Positions 52,240 to 64,000 are shown, numbered from the stretch's first letter. The stretch is 64,000 nt of DNA from Talinum fruticosum (GCA_021018815.1 JAITYX010000008.1:6260001-6324000); one strand, 5' to 3'. The notes: generated from the sequence alone by a model not told the origin. A program made the numbers and translations.

Positions 52240-53316
52240 GATAAATAAAATTAAAAATGAAAATGCAGATTTTTTGTGGGAAAATTCCAGACCGTGAGCT
52301 TCTGGAATTTACCACAACATTATAAAAAAAAAGAAGATAAAAACAGATAATTAAGAAGAATTTAAATCAGCTTCAAACTAAAGGTCCTTCGGTATTCAGA
52401 CCTCTCTCTGCTTGCTTCCCGTTGCTCTGCCCCCACCTTCCCTGCCTCCACTTTCCTCCATTCTTGCCAGCGCCTCACTTTCCGGCGACCGGACTCCACC
52501 AACGGCGGTCAGAATCCGGCGCCGTCGCCGCCCGAAAGACGGCTGCGCCTCTCTCTCGCTCTCTCTCTCGCACGCGCAAGCCTTGGCTTGCCCCTGCCGC
52601 AGCCCACTCCGCCGGCCAACCACCAGCCGCAGCTCAGACGCCGGAGCTCGACTTTCCTCCCTTTCCTTAGTTTCCTTCCCTTGAATTTTGAAGGTAAAAC
52701 TCTAAATCTTAAATTATCACACTTTGTTATCTACTTAATAATTGTAGCTATAAATTAAATTATATGATTTTGAAATAAGTTTGTGGTATGAATTTAAGGG
52801 TTGAATTGGAAAAGTTGAGTTAGTGTAAATGTGTGTGATTTGGGATTTTGGTGGAATGATTATTGAGAAAGTGAACAAATATATTGCTCTTGTGAAATTG
52901 TGAGTTGGTGAAATTGTAAAATTATGAGCTAGTGAATTAAATTGGGGGTGCTTTCATATTGATTTTGAGTGAATTTGATAATTTTCGTTATATTTTGAAA
53001 TTGGGTATATTTGAGCAAAAGAAAGAGAATGTGTATATATAGAGATGGAAGTTGAATAATAAGTAAAGTTGAAAGTATATAAAACTTTGAGGAATTTAGT
53101 GTACTTGATTGTAAATGTAGATGTGTATTTTGTTGAGCAAAGGATGCATACAAGTTTGAATTAGTGTGTCTGGATGTATGTGGAATTTTAGTAAATTATT
53201 AATTTGTGGAGTAAATTGATTAATTGTGGAATAAATGATAAGATGAGGTGAAAGGTGACTTAAGGATAGGATTGGAAGTGAGATTTTGGTTCGATGTAAT
53301 TAATTGAGTTAATGGT

Positions 53317-53317
<1 letters not shown>

Positions 53318-53375
<58 letters not shown>

Positions 53376-53460
53376 TATAACAATAATAACAATAATAATA
53401 ACAATAACAATAGCAATAACAATAGCAATAACAATGATAGTAACGATAATAATAACCATT
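53318..53460. repeat. (AAT)n and (AAC/AAT)n compound microsatellite in LTR copy 1
   Basis: About 55 bp of pure AAT repeat runs into interrupted AACAAT/AGCAAT repeats. It is absent from the equivalent part of LTR copy 2, so it expanded after duplication or insertion. Confidence 0.85.
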
Positions 53461-54705
53461 AGGAGCATATTTTACGCTTGTCAAACAGATGTTAATAATT
53501 AAGATAAATGTTTGAATATATATACATATATATCTTTAATCCGATTCGACTAATGAATAAAATCGTATAAATATAGCCCGATCAACTTCTTGATGAATAC
53601 GTGTCGTAGACGAGATTTCAAATGAAATTAACGCAATAATAAAAATTTTATTTCAGCTAGTTATGTATTAAATAAAGGAAATGAAACAAATTGCAAGCGG
53701 TTATATGAATTTAATTGTTGAAACTCAAGAGAAACGTTATTAACAACAAAAATCTATTTGAAACAGAATTGAGGCCACTTCAGTTGCCGACTAGTCGGTA
53801 ATGTAAATTTACGTAAATGGGGAGAAACAAAGATTTTTAGTCCGAGTACGTTCATTGCCTCGTACCTTTCGAAAATTCACGTATTTCAACAAATCTCAAC
53901 ATTTATTATATAAATAACTAATAATGAATCATTAGCAAATCAAGTTTTGTCACCTAATTAAGTGGTCCCCGATCAATTATCAATTATCAATTATCGAGCT
54001 TACGCCCTTCAATTCCACCGCGCGGCTTCAACTCGGGTTCTCGGTCGGCCGGGAGGTGTGCACCTTATTCAAAGATCGCATCAATTATATAAGGGGTTCC
54101 ACTTTCGGATAATAACCTAGGCAAGTAAGTTTTACTCATATTCCCTCCCACGATTTCGAACTAAAATGAATTGAAATGCGCGCGCTCAATTAAAATGTTT
54201 TCAAAGCAACTTTACAGATGCGGGAATGTTCGTATTAAGTTTCGACTCATTCTTCGAAATATTTTACTGTTTTTGTTTTAGGAGGAAGCATTGGTGAATA
54301 ATCAATTACCTACCAAGTCCGACAAAGGCAAACTATAGCCGATCACGTTGCATTTGTGATTACGAAAGTGCATAGATGCTCACGAGTGATTTTTACCTTC
54401 AACCGTGGTTTAAGTATGACCTTGGGAATTATTACACGTTGCATAGACGAAAGTCTAGAGCTGTATAAATGTTATGTTACTAAACAAGTGAATTGTATGT
54501 TGGGATGACTTAGCTACTTGGATAATAAGCAATTATGCCAAAAAGGACCAATGGAAATATAACGAGTTGGATGCACAAGTTGTATTTTATTTTATTTCAC
54601 TCATTTGGCCTTGTCCTATTTTTAGGACGGCGGTAACGTCTTCGGTCGTTATCTTCCACTTGCGATATTACGTAATATTATCTAATGAAGGGATTATTAA
54701 GTAAA

Positions 54706-54925
54706 AGTAAAATGAAATAGAAAAAAACAAAAATGAGGGGAGGGGAATGGAAAATATGCATTTTTAGCCAAAAGAACGGACCCTAAGTTCATTGATCCAA
54801 TTAGTAAGACGGAGAAAAACCACCTTGACAGCTGATGTTACTTTTATAGCTTATACTATATTTAACTAGATCGAAAAATATCAACAACTGAAAATAAAAA
54901 TCAACCACCTTGATAGCTGATGGGA
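54706..54925. other. Short spacer between LTR copy 1 and LRR copy D
   Basis: It contains CCACCTTGACAGCTGATG and CCACCTTGATAGCTGATG about 87 bp apart. No gene. Confidence 0.5.
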
Positions 54926-55920
54926 CTACACAAGGGAATGGAATTCATTGAGATGATTCTTGGACAAGTCAAGGACTCTCAACTTGCTAAACAGTTGCTT
55001 CGAATGAGATCCTGACACTGTGCCATGGACATAATTGAAACATAAAATAACCACTTGCAATTCGGCGAGAGTACCAAGCCAATGCAGAAATGTATCGTTC
55101 AATATGTTGTTCCCAAGATTAAAAACTTGCAAATTTTTGCACCGGACCAGAGATCGCGGTACTATTCCTTCCAATTTGTTGTAACTGAAGTCTAGATCCC
55201 TTAAGTTATCACCTCGAAAATTTTGCAGGCATACTTCCAGTAAGATTGTTGTGCTGTAAGTTCAACACCAGCAGCTCGATGAACGAGCTAGCTAAACAAG
55301 AAGGGATTTGACCAACTAGCATGTTGTTTGATAAATCCAAAGTGGATAGGTGAGCTGATGAGTTGCAAATTGATGAATGAATGGGACCACTTAATCTATT
55401 ATTTGAGGCCAAGAATACTTCAAGATAAGGGGAAAAACCGGAAGAGCTCCTTGCAACATATTGTAAGAAATGTCAATAACAGTATTACTCAGATAGTCTT
55501 GCTCAAGGCCTCGTGTAAAAGAATTGCGAGAAAAGTATCAAGTTAGTGTTTTCCCAATTTCGCTATTGTCATGTATTGTTACATACCAATATCTTGTAAG
55601 GATAACTTTTTAAATGTAAAGTGATATTTACTAAATTTCTTTCCTGTATGATTCAGTTTCAACTTTGATGTTCTGTACAGTTATAACATAAAGTTAATGG
55701 TTTATGTATGGCTTTTGTTATAAAAATAAAAACTAAAAAAAGAAAAAGAGAAAACAAGATCCTCGTACCTGCTAACTGTGGTACATTTCCGAACAACTGA
55801 TTTCGGCTCAAATTTACCTTTTGCAGCATTTTACAGTTAGTAATCTGAGGGATTTTGCCTGAGAAATTTTTATTGCTTAAACCAAATGTGCCAAGGTGTT
55901 GTAAGTTGCTTAAACCAAAT
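54926..55920 (-). pseudogene. LRR copy D: middle fragment spanning the exon 1/exon 2 junction
   Basis: Minus strand. The end of exon 1 (QKVNLSRNQLFGNVPQLAG) is followed by a good donor AGCAG/GTACGAG with exon end at 55769. A short intron leads to exon 2 LRRs (IDISYNMLQGALP, STLDLSNNMLVGQIPSCLAS, GIVPRSLVRCKNLQVFNLGN, NDTFLHWLGTLAELQVVIL), ending abruptly at about 54926. Compared with copy A, about 1.4 kb of exon 1 including the start is deleted, and sequence homologous to the copy A upstream region (55925-56535) follows directly. Coding is broken by frameshifts near 55210 and 55430. Confidence 0.8.
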
Positions 55921-55924
55921 CTGA

Positions 55925-56541
55925 GGAGGGGAAAATGGTTGTTGCCGGATGGGAACCGAAAAGATGGAAGAAATTGGATTAGCTCTCCATCTACTATCTA
56001 CGATCTACCACCATGGGGCCATGCAATTCACTGAGCTGATATCAATTATTGTAATAGACATGAGGACGTAGTCAAACAAAAATGTTGTAGGTTTAATTAT
56101 GTGCCGTGAAAAAATTTGTTGATCCTCGCTGAAGATTGGTTTAACCGTAACATTTCGCTATGAAAGCTCAGGAGATGCTACATTGTCAATGAATTAAAAG
56201 AAAATTAGATGGAACTATAAGATAACGAAGACAACAATTGCACGATATGATACAATCCACAATAAGTAGTTTACATTTTGCACTGTGATAATAATGCACT
56301 CTACATTTCATCAAAAGCTAGTAATTAGGGGGCGCTTATAAGTCTAACCACATTGTCACCATGAGTTTTCACTTGTACTACAGAATCTGCCATGTGAAAC
56401 AATTTATTATCCATGCATTTATATGTAGTATTGAACCAACAATCATCTTGGGGTCACTTCCTTCTCCTGAAAAGCAAGATGATAGTCATCGGGATGCTTG
56501 TTATAAGCATTAGTTAAAATTCAAAAAATAGTAATCTATCC
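55925..56541. repeat. Duplicated upstream region of LRR copy A
   Basis: It matches 36330-36492 and 37160-37535 (GGATGGGAACC, GATGGAAGAAATTGGATTAG, GAAGATTGGTTTAACC, GCTATGAAAGC, AATTAAAAGAAAATTAGATG). It lacks the copia solo LTR present in copy A and so gives the empty site. Confidence 0.85.
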
Positions 56542-56546
56542 ACAAG

Positions 56547-59443
56547 TGTAACGCCCCAATCACCATTACTTAATAATCCCCTCATTAGGGACTATTACGT
56601 AAGGTCGCAGTGGAAGGTAACGATCGAAGGCGCTACCGCCGTCCTAAAAATAGGACAAGGCTATATAATTTGAAATAAAATGAAGTACGATCTGTGCATC
56701 CATTGTTATATCTCCAATGATACTCGTTAGGAGTAACTACTTATTACCCAAGTAGTTAGGTCATCCCAAAACATAGGTTACTGGTTTAGCAACGTAATAT
56801 TTACACAACCTAGACTTTTGTCTAGTCCACAAATTAATATACGACGTACAATAATTCCCAAGGCCATACCTAACCCCGGTTGAAGGTAAAATCACTCGTG
56901 AGCGTCTACGTACCTTCGGATCTGCGAATGCTACGTGGTAGCTAGGGTTTGCCTTCATCGGACTTAGGAAATGGTTGATTGTTCACCAATGCTTCTTCCT
57001 AAAACAAAAACAATAAAATATTTGAAAGAGTGAGTCGAAACTCGGTACAAACATTCCTGCACTCGTAAAATAACTTTGAAGAATATTTTGATTGAGCGCA
57101 CGCATTTCAATTCATTTTAGTTTGAAATCGGGGGAGAGAATATAAGTAAAATTGCTTGCCGGTTATTATCCGGAAGTGGAACCCCTTGGTAATTGATACG
57201 ATCGTTGAACAGTGTCACCCCCGGGCTGATCGATAACCCGAGTTGACGCCGCGCGCGGTATAATTGGCGGGCCTAAGCCCTTGGTAACTGATAATTGGGC
57301 GGGGACCACTTAATTAGGTGGCAAAACTTGCCTTGTAAATGATTCATTATTAATTGCATATATGAGAAATGTTGAGATTTGATGAAACATGTGAGTTTTC
57401 GAAAGGTACGAGCAATGAACGTACTCGAGCCGAGAATATTTGTTTCTCCCCTTTTACGAAATTTGAGTCACCAGCTATTCGGCAACGGAAGTGACCTCGG
57501 TTCTATTTAAAATGGATTTCTAGGGTTAATGATGTTTTCTTGAGTTTTAATGCTTGAATTTGTATAAGCTTTAACAATTTATTTCATTTCCTATATTCGT
57601 ATGAAGATCGATTAAACTAATGTTTGTATTACTCAGCTTTACTGCGCTTATTGAATACAATTCCTATTAATTAAAGAAGTTGATTAGGCTAACTAAATAC
57701 CCAATGATGTTGGTGTTATTCGATTTGCTAGTTGACTTGGATTGAAAATGGTGTATATATAAATATACATGCCCAAACACTTATTTTTAATTCATTCCTC
57801 ACTCCTCCCTTCTCTGCACTCAATACCCATAGTTAAGAAATTAATTAATCCTTCAAATGCCCTTCCATCAGAAGATTTCACAACTTTGCCAAATCGCCCA
57901 AAATTCATACATATACCAGTTTAAGGGTCTAAGCATTATTTTCTCAACAAAATTCGCATTCACGTACGGATTACACACACCAGGTGTTCGGATGTTCTAC
58001 ATGCCTCCTACACAATCTATTACCCAACTTCAATTTCCCTGCATATTTTTCTCTTCCTTTATGTTCAATCCTAACTATTTACAAAATTTAACAATTCCAC
58101 CAAATTGTTCAAAACCCGTACCTACACCATGTTAAGATCATAAGCATTGTTCTCCCGACAAATTTCACATTCACAACCACTATTAGGTATGCTTAATGTT
58201 CAAATCTCCCTCACATGTCTACACTTACACATTGCTTAATTTCACTCTCTACATACACATTCTCATTCATTTGTTTAATATAACCATTTCCAACATATAA
58301 TAAATTCATCAATTTACCCAATTCTATAATAAACATCTCCCAAACTCATTCACTAATTCATAATCTCCCCTTGAGAATCACATTCGTTCTCATTCATACA
58401 CAACCAACCCATCAAAATGCCACAACTCGATTATTCACGCCAATTTGAATTTTCCCCAAATTAATCCTTAAATTCACTCCACAATCATATTTCTAATCAT
58501 ATACTTCAATTTACAACTACAATTGTTCAAATAAATAATGAACTTGATAATTTAGGGTTTAGGGTTTTACCTTCGAATTCGTAGAGATGGAAGCCAAGAG
58601 CAAGAGCAGGGGCGATGGTGGTGCGTGGCAGCAGCGCCGGTGACCCTTGAGCAGGGGGACGGCGACCGACTCCGGCGGCCGCTGCGGCTGGTGGCTAGCT
58701 GTTAAGTGCCGCGGCTGGAGAGCAGGGGAACAGTGGTCGCGCGGAAGGAGAGAAGAAAAAAACGATGGCGTGAGAGAGGGAGGCCGCTAGCCTCCGGCCG
58801 GTGCTAGCGTCGGCTTGTGCCCGGCGTTGGCGGTGCCCGGTCGTCGGAACCGGTGCGACCGAGGGAGGTTTGGAGAGGCAAGGCGAAGCGGGGAGAGGAA
58901 ACAGGGGAAAACGAGGGAGAGAGAGAGCCATCGTGCAAGAGAGTGAGAGGGCGCTGCCGGACGACGCCAGCCGCCGCCTTCGGCCGGCGTTGGTGGCGTC
59001 CGGTGGCCGGACTGTGAGCCGGAAGCGTAAGGGCGTGAGGCAGAGGCAGGAGGGGAGGCAGGGGAAGCACGACCGAAGTCCCGATTTATTTGGGTCTTAA
59101 CCGCCTTTCTCTTTTTTTTTGTGTAAAATTCCGGAAAAATCCGTTTCTGGATTTTTCTTTCAAAAATCTGAAAATTTTATTTTTATTTATTTATTTTATT
59201 TATTTTGTTTTCTTTTATTGTTACTTTTAATTTTGTTTTTAATAACGATGTTCACAAATTAAAATCTTATTATGAGATTTTTATTAGGGCCACTTCGTCG
59301 CCTTAGCTGCATAACATACGAGATAAAAATAGTTTAAATATAAGATATCGAATTGAAGTGCACGCGCTCGATCATATAAATCTTGTAATTAATAAATAAT
59401 ATGATTTAAAATAAATGATGTGATTTAGGGTTGGGTTGTTACA
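56547..59443 (-). mobile_element. Long solo LTR copy 2, 2897 bp, complete with 5-bp target duplication
   Basis: It begins TGTAACGCCCCAATCACC and ends GGGTTGGGTTGTTACA, flanked by ACAAG at 56542-56546 and 59444-59448. The interrupted sequence CACAAGAGTATT is intact at 37581-37592 in the paralogous A/F junction, confirming insertion. It is inverted relative to copy 1. A GC-rich segment lies at 58590-59090 and, on the minus strand, a GAAG/GTAAAACCC donor-like motif near 58572. No internal retrotransposon genes, so a solo LTR is the simplest reading. Confidence 0.85.
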
Positions 59444-59479
59444 ACAAGAGTATTTAAGATTGGTGAGGTTAACAAGGCT

Positions 59480-60814
59480 TCACCTCATCTGTTTCTTCAA
59501 TTCCTTCCTGCCCTCATTTGATGCTCCCTTGTACGCCTCTTCAACCTTTGCAACACCCGATACTCTAGCTGGTAAGCCCATCTTAACAGCCAAAGAGGTT
59601 CTTGAGCCGATAACATGAAGTACCCCGACATTACGCCAACTGCCCACCCAACCGCACACCCCAAAAGTATGACTTCCCATAAATGTATGTTCGAGCCCTA
59701 TTATGTATCCGGTAGGTTGAATGATGTTGGTGGAAGGTGGTGAGGTACATCTTCATTTGTGCAACTCTTCGATAGTGGAGATCCACACAGTTTAGGATTT
59801 CCAAGATATGAGTCATTATTGAAGGTGCTCAATTGAGTACTATGTGGTATAGGGCCAACAAGTTGATTTTGAGACACATTGAAGACCTCAAGAGATGTCA
59901 AATTTTCTATGTCTCGAGGAATTTCCCGTGGAGATTGTTGCATGATAAGTCCAATGATTCAAGAACTTTTAAGCTACCTATTGTTGACGGAATTTGATTG
60001 GTAAAATTGTTGTGGGAAAGGTTTAGCCAGCGCAAGGCTTCCAAGTCCCCAATTGAAGTTGGGATATCTCCTTGAAACATGTTGCATGAAACATCAATAG
60101 TTGTTAGTGTGTTCAATATCCTTATTTCAAGATCCAATCCCTTCATTGTAATCGAAACTAAGAAGAACCGAGTGAACTCGAGGGTAAAATAGGTATTGTT
60201 GAGATGATCTTTCTTCACCTTCACCCACAGACATCATGGCTTTCATGTTCTTGATTAATTTACTCTCCAAGGTTCCACTGAAATGATTATTGGACAAGTC
60301 GAGCATTCTCAGCTTGCTAAACGAATCCTTTGAATGTGATCTAACCGTCAACAGGAAGTAATTGAAACGTAGAATTAATGCCCGCAACTTTGGAAGAGTA
60401 CCGAGCCGATGTGGAAATGTATCGTTCAACCTGTTGTCTGGCAAGATTAACAACTTCCAAGTTGTTGCATTGGGCCGAGAGATCTCGGTACGATTTCTTC
60501 CAACTGGTTGAAACTCAAGTCAAGATCCATCAAATTATCACACCTGAAAAATTTTGCAAGTATACTTCCGCTAAGATTGTTGTGCTGCAACACGTGAAGC
60601 CCCTCGAACGAGCTGACTAAACAAGAAGGGATTTGACCAACTAACTTGTTGTTTGATAAATCCAATGCTACTAAAAGGTAAGTTGATAAGTTGCAAATTG
60701 ATGGATCAATCGAACCATTAAATATGTTATTTGAGGCGAAGAATACATTAAGATTTGAGGGAAAAGCTGGAAGAGCTCCTTGTAATACATTGTAAGAAAT
60801 GTCAACAATTCCTC
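59480..60814 (-). pseudogene. LRR copy C: RLP-type exon 2, exon 1 missing
   Basis: It is a close paralogue of copy B exon 2, with the same acceptor (TTTTTTACAG/GAGGAATTG at 60814), SNNKLVGQIPSCLVS, LNDTFPHRLGTLPKLRALIL, VSITMKGLDLEIRILNTL, FQGDIPTSIGDLEALRW, NPKLCGSPLSKSC, and a tail ending KELKKQMR. Frame changes occur near 60590, 60485, 60435, 60180, 59930 and 59700. No exon 1 follows upstream (see 62439-63087), so it cannot encode a secreted receptor as it stands. Confidence 0.8.
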
Positions 60815-62438
60815 CTGTAAAAAAGCCAAAGTGGGTTGAGAAAAGGTGGCTTTGAATTCATTGGTCATGACTCGACAAATTAATAAAATATTCAATGTAT
60901 TGATAAGATTATGTAGATCAATATCAACTTTGAAAACCATAATAAGAATGATAGAGCGATTCAAAATGTCTCGTAAAAGAACAAGAAATAGACATTGGAA
61001 TGATTAAAAAATGATCTGGAAATGAAATTCACCATGTACTAGGGAGCGAATTCAAATTCAAATTCATATCCACCAAAATTGACCTTTGAAACCAATAACC
61101 GGAACTCAATTCCTAACCAAAAACTCAAATTCAACTATAAAGTGATGATATATTAGACAATTCACCTTTTAACAATTTACATTTTTAATTGACCTTGATT
61201 TTTTTAACATATTAAAATGACATGCAATTTAAAATAGACGGAGTATTTATTTTATTTATACCATCATTGAGTCATATCTTCACTTAGTAAATTTGTAATA
61301 TTGTCGCTTATTTATTACTTAATTTTGTTTTGCTTCTTCAATAATAAAAAAAAAAATCACATGTGATATATTGTGATGACATTGTTTCCCCGAGCTTTGG
61401 AGATATATATTTACAAAAACTAAGTCATAAAAATGTCTATTACTACTATAAAAACAAAATAAGTGTGACTCTTCTCCCCTTATAGGCTAAACTCATTTAT
61501 AGTCATTGATTTGCTACATGTTTGCATCTCATTTGCTAATTTATCATTTACTTTATATTCTCGCCAAATGAAGCAATAAGAGATTTAAAACGAAAATTCG
61601 AATGAAAATAAACCAATTTTTGGAAAAATTGGATGAAAATAAGTTATTCTTTTCTCTTGTACGTAAAAGTATGTCCTTTAAGGGTTTTTTTTTTTTTTTT
61701 TTTGGCAAACCACCATCGAGTTTGACTATCTTTGACTCACTAAGAAACAAATGTGAATGATGCTTTTGAGCACTTCAATGACAGATCTATTACATTTGAT
61801 AGTTCCTCCTTTTAATTCGACTAAAAGGGAACTTTTAATTTGGTTTGGGGGATTAAAATTTTGCTACAGGGAGGAAAAATAAGTGAATAATGTGGCAAAT
61901 TAAATATGGACTTGTCTACCAGATTTCAAAAAAAAAAAAACAACGAGGCACAATTCATGTCTACCAAATTAATTTTCCGGTGGGTCAAAGGTGGTTAAAC
62001 ATTTTGCTAGTAAAAATACCCTCTAAAGGTCATATTGTTCACATCCAAAAAAAAAAAAAGAGTTATTTTCGTTCAATTACTCCAAAAGTTGATTTATTTT
62101 AATCCAATTTTCCAAAAAAATATTTCGAATAGCTTTTTTATAAAGGAGTTTTTTAGTTGTAAAAATCTCTTCCAAAAAGTTGATTATCAAACAATTTAAT
62201 TAATTTTTGACTAAAATCAAAAAGTTAAATAACTCAAAAATTATTCGCCGAACGGCAGTTATTATCCCCTCCTCCATGCCTTGCCTGAAGTTCCCTTGAG
62301 ATATGTCTCTTATATGAATTTGCTTATCATTCTAAAAAAATTAAAAGTAAAATAAATAATGTTGTGATATGAAAATTTAAAAAGCTATTTTAATATTTGC
62401 TATAGACCCTCCAATGTTACTCTTTTAACTCAATAACA
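60815..62438. repeat. Duplicated intron of the LRR gene (copy C), paralogous to 41582-43318
   Basis: It matches the copy B intron through many blocks, including GCCAAACCACC-type text near 61710, GTTTGGGGGATTAAAATTTT, ATTTTCCGGTGGGT, CGAACGGCAGTT and TAGACCCTCCAATGTTACTC. It lacks the 440-bp insertion of copy B. Homology ends abruptly after CTCAATAAC at 62438, about 17 bp before the exon 1 boundary in copy B. Confidence 0.85.
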
Positions 62439-63087
62439 AAGGGAATTCAAATAGTCCTAAAGTTGTGTTATCATGTTCGAGCTACATAACATTTTACCCC
62501 TTAACATTTCGGATTGTATTCTTCTTAAATATAATAAAAGTTTTGTTGCCCTCAGACTTTGTGGCCATTATTATATTAGATTCGCAAGTCACAAGGGAAA
62601 TCGGAAATATAGTCCATTGTCATAAAGGTATTTGCCTCAAAAGGGAATTGATTCATATTTCATACTCATATTTTTCAAAATAAGTACTATGGAGTAGGGT
62701 TTTTTTATATGTATTATTTACCAAATGTAATTATCATTAATTAATAATTAGGGACTATGTATATGTAATTAGTTTATGATGTATAAGCTACTGCACATGT
62801 AACACCTCGAGTGTGACTTAAAATGACTGAAATCATTATTTATATCATCCAATGTGTACCTTTATTTCAGGGAATCAACTTTTGAGAACTCCATAGTTAA
62901 GTGTGCTTGACTTGAAATAGTCTTAGGAGGGGTTAACTCTTAAAAAGTTTTCACAAGCAACATGTACGCAAAGACAAAATACGTTGGAAACACTTATAAT
63001 GATTTGTGAGATTAGTCGTCGATTCTCAAAATCATTCCCGATTACTATAAGCAAGTGATTGACATCAATATTGTCATCGACTAGTGT
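62439..63087. other. Unrelated 649-bp segment replacing LRR exon 1 in copy C
   Basis: It lies between two blocks homologous to copy B (intron to the left, upstream region to the right), where copy B has about 1.15 kb containing exon 1. It holds TGTAACACCTCGAG at about 62800, an LTR-start-like sequence, but no recognisable gene. Confidence 0.7.
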
Positions 63088-63250
63088 CCAAGTAGAATAA
63101 CGCGTTGTCATAGACTACAACTTTGCTTTCATTTATTGTATTGCGTGAAAGATGGGAGATTAGGACGTCTTCTATAAATGTGCCTTTTAGTGTGAATGCT
63201 TGATGTAATTTAATCATTTATGAATGACAGACACTGTATTTGGTAGTTGT
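63088..63250. repeat. Duplicated upstream region of LRR copy B
   Basis: It matches 44470-44592 (AAGTAGAATAACGCGTTG, CATAGACTACAACTTTG, GAAAGATGG, GAATGCTTGATGT) and continues at 45614-45640, with no 1.02-kb insertion between. Confidence 0.85.
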
Positions 63251-64000
63251 TGCTTGCTAACTATCTCAACTATGCCCGTCAACCAAGTCTACCTAGAATA
63301 GTCTTGATGAGTAAGAAAACCGACTTTAAACCTTGTTTTAATGTCTAAGTGCATAGTCTATAAGTTGCTTTGTTTCCATACCATATGGTCCCCCGTCTAA
63401 ATCTAACTAGAATAATCATGATACATAAAAAGAACGACTTTAGGGTCTGTTCGTCTAATTTCTAAGAGCGTAGTCTATAAGTTACTTTATTACCATACAA
63501 CGTGTTGTCACTGAGCACAAATAAAAATTTTCAAAATATATTATTTTACAATATAAAAACTAGATAAATAAACCGTATAAATATCGTAATATTTACACCA
63601 AACACAAGTACTATAAAAGTGCATGTCCAAATAAATACGAACTTTAACATGAAACTATTTTAAATATTGTGCCAGAATATTAAACCATTATCTATCAATA
63701 TTGTGGTTCAATATAAAAGTAAGTTAAGGTTCCATTTGATTCTAAGAAAATTAGAAAGAAAGAAAAAATGTGAAAAATAAATTTATTTTCCTTGTTTGAA
63801 TTAAAGAAAAAGGAGAGAAAAAAATTTGATGGAAAAAATAACGAAAAATTTTATCAATTTGGTCAATAATATTTTCCTTCCAAAATTGAGAGGAAAATGG
63901 AAGGAAAATTTCATATAGAGAAAGAAAGAGACAAAAAGAGAGCTTCAATTTATTGGCCCTGTTTGGTTGGGCAAACCGGAATGGAACTTAATTCCCTGGT
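63251..64000. other. AT-rich right flank
   Basis: Two related blocks (TAACTAGAATA-TC-TGAT and AGTCTATAAGTT around 63290-63375 and 63410-63485) suggest a local duplication. No gene was recognised to the end of the window. Confidence 0.45.

Larger units (their letters stand above)
51730..54705 (+). mobile_element. Long solo LTR copy 1, right end truncated
   Basis: It starts TGTAACAACCTGATCC and matches the reverse complement of 56547-59443 over its length, including blocks at 51840-51890, 53820-53990 and 54600-54700. The right end stops within GGGATTATTAAGTAA, about 20 bp short of the expected GGCGTTACA, and no matching 5-bp duplication follows. It carries a TATAAAAA at about 52321, a GC-rich stretch at 52400-52680, a GAAG/GTAAAACTC donor-like motif at 52692, and (TA)n and (AAT)n runs. 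No protein domains were seen. Confidence 0.75.

Noticed and set aside
52412..52684. GC-rich Pro/Ser frames in LTR copy 1
   Set aside because: Same leader region as above; no shared protein sequence between the LTR copies.
58801..59100. GC-rich frames at the right end of LTR copy 2
   Set aside because: Low-complexity Arg/Gly translations in several frames; not conserved as protein in LTR copy 1. Explained as the LTR leader region.

Overview
The window is nuclear DNA from a eudicot plant. It carries spliced genes with GT-AG introns, plant-specific families (UDP-xylose synthase, CAT1-type amino-acid transporter, SWEET sugar transporter, LRR receptor-like proteins), site II and telo-box promoter motifs, AT-rich intergenic DNA with many microsatellites, and LTR, hAT and Helitron debris. 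I cannot name the species from the sequence.

The left half (about 1-30 kb) is gene-bearing, with six recognisable genes: an ER-membrane DnaJ protein (minus, 3979-5030); a membrane-anchored UDP-glucuronate decarboxylase/UDP-xylose synthase with a probable U12-type AT-AC intron (plus, 7163-9458); a cationic amino-acid transporter (plus, 11417-13571); cytosolic ribosomal protein eL22 (plus, 15292-16840); a serine-rich plant protein with an OCTOPUS/DUF740-like Cys/His motif (minus, 22882-24165); and a clade IV SWEET transporter (minus, 27134-29988). They are unrelated housekeeping, transport and cell-wall genes and form no operon-like unit. Five of the six have a reading frame broken by one missing base, several of these inside a homopolymer. 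This looks like residual consensus deletions in a long-read assembly, not like six independent gene deaths.

The right half (about 33-64 kb) is a rearranged tandem array of receptor-like-protein genes, all on the minus strand, with at least six copies here called A, F, B, E, D and C from left to right. The most complete unit (copy B, 40236-44343) has an unusual layout. Exon 1 encodes a signal peptide plus an LRR ectodomain resembling BAM/CLAVATA1-type CLE-peptide receptor kinases. Exon 2, after a phase-1 intron, encodes the C-terminal LRRs, island, transmembrane helix and short basic tail typical of Cf/RLP-type receptor-like proteins. No kinase is present. The other copies are truncated, stop-containing or missing exon 1.

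Because the copies are duplicates, they act as empty-site controls for insertions: a 624-bp copia-like solo LTR (TSD TACTG), a 1.02-kb element with imperfect terminal inverted repeats between TTAA copies, and a roughly 440-bp insertion in an intron. Two inverted, roughly 2.9-kb solo LTRs flank LRR fragment D. A 535-bp hAT-type MITE (TSD GTTTTGAC) and a Helitron-like end with an RPA/DUF223-like fragment lie nearby. The region looks like a birth-and-death cluster of pattern-receptor genes being broken up by transposons.
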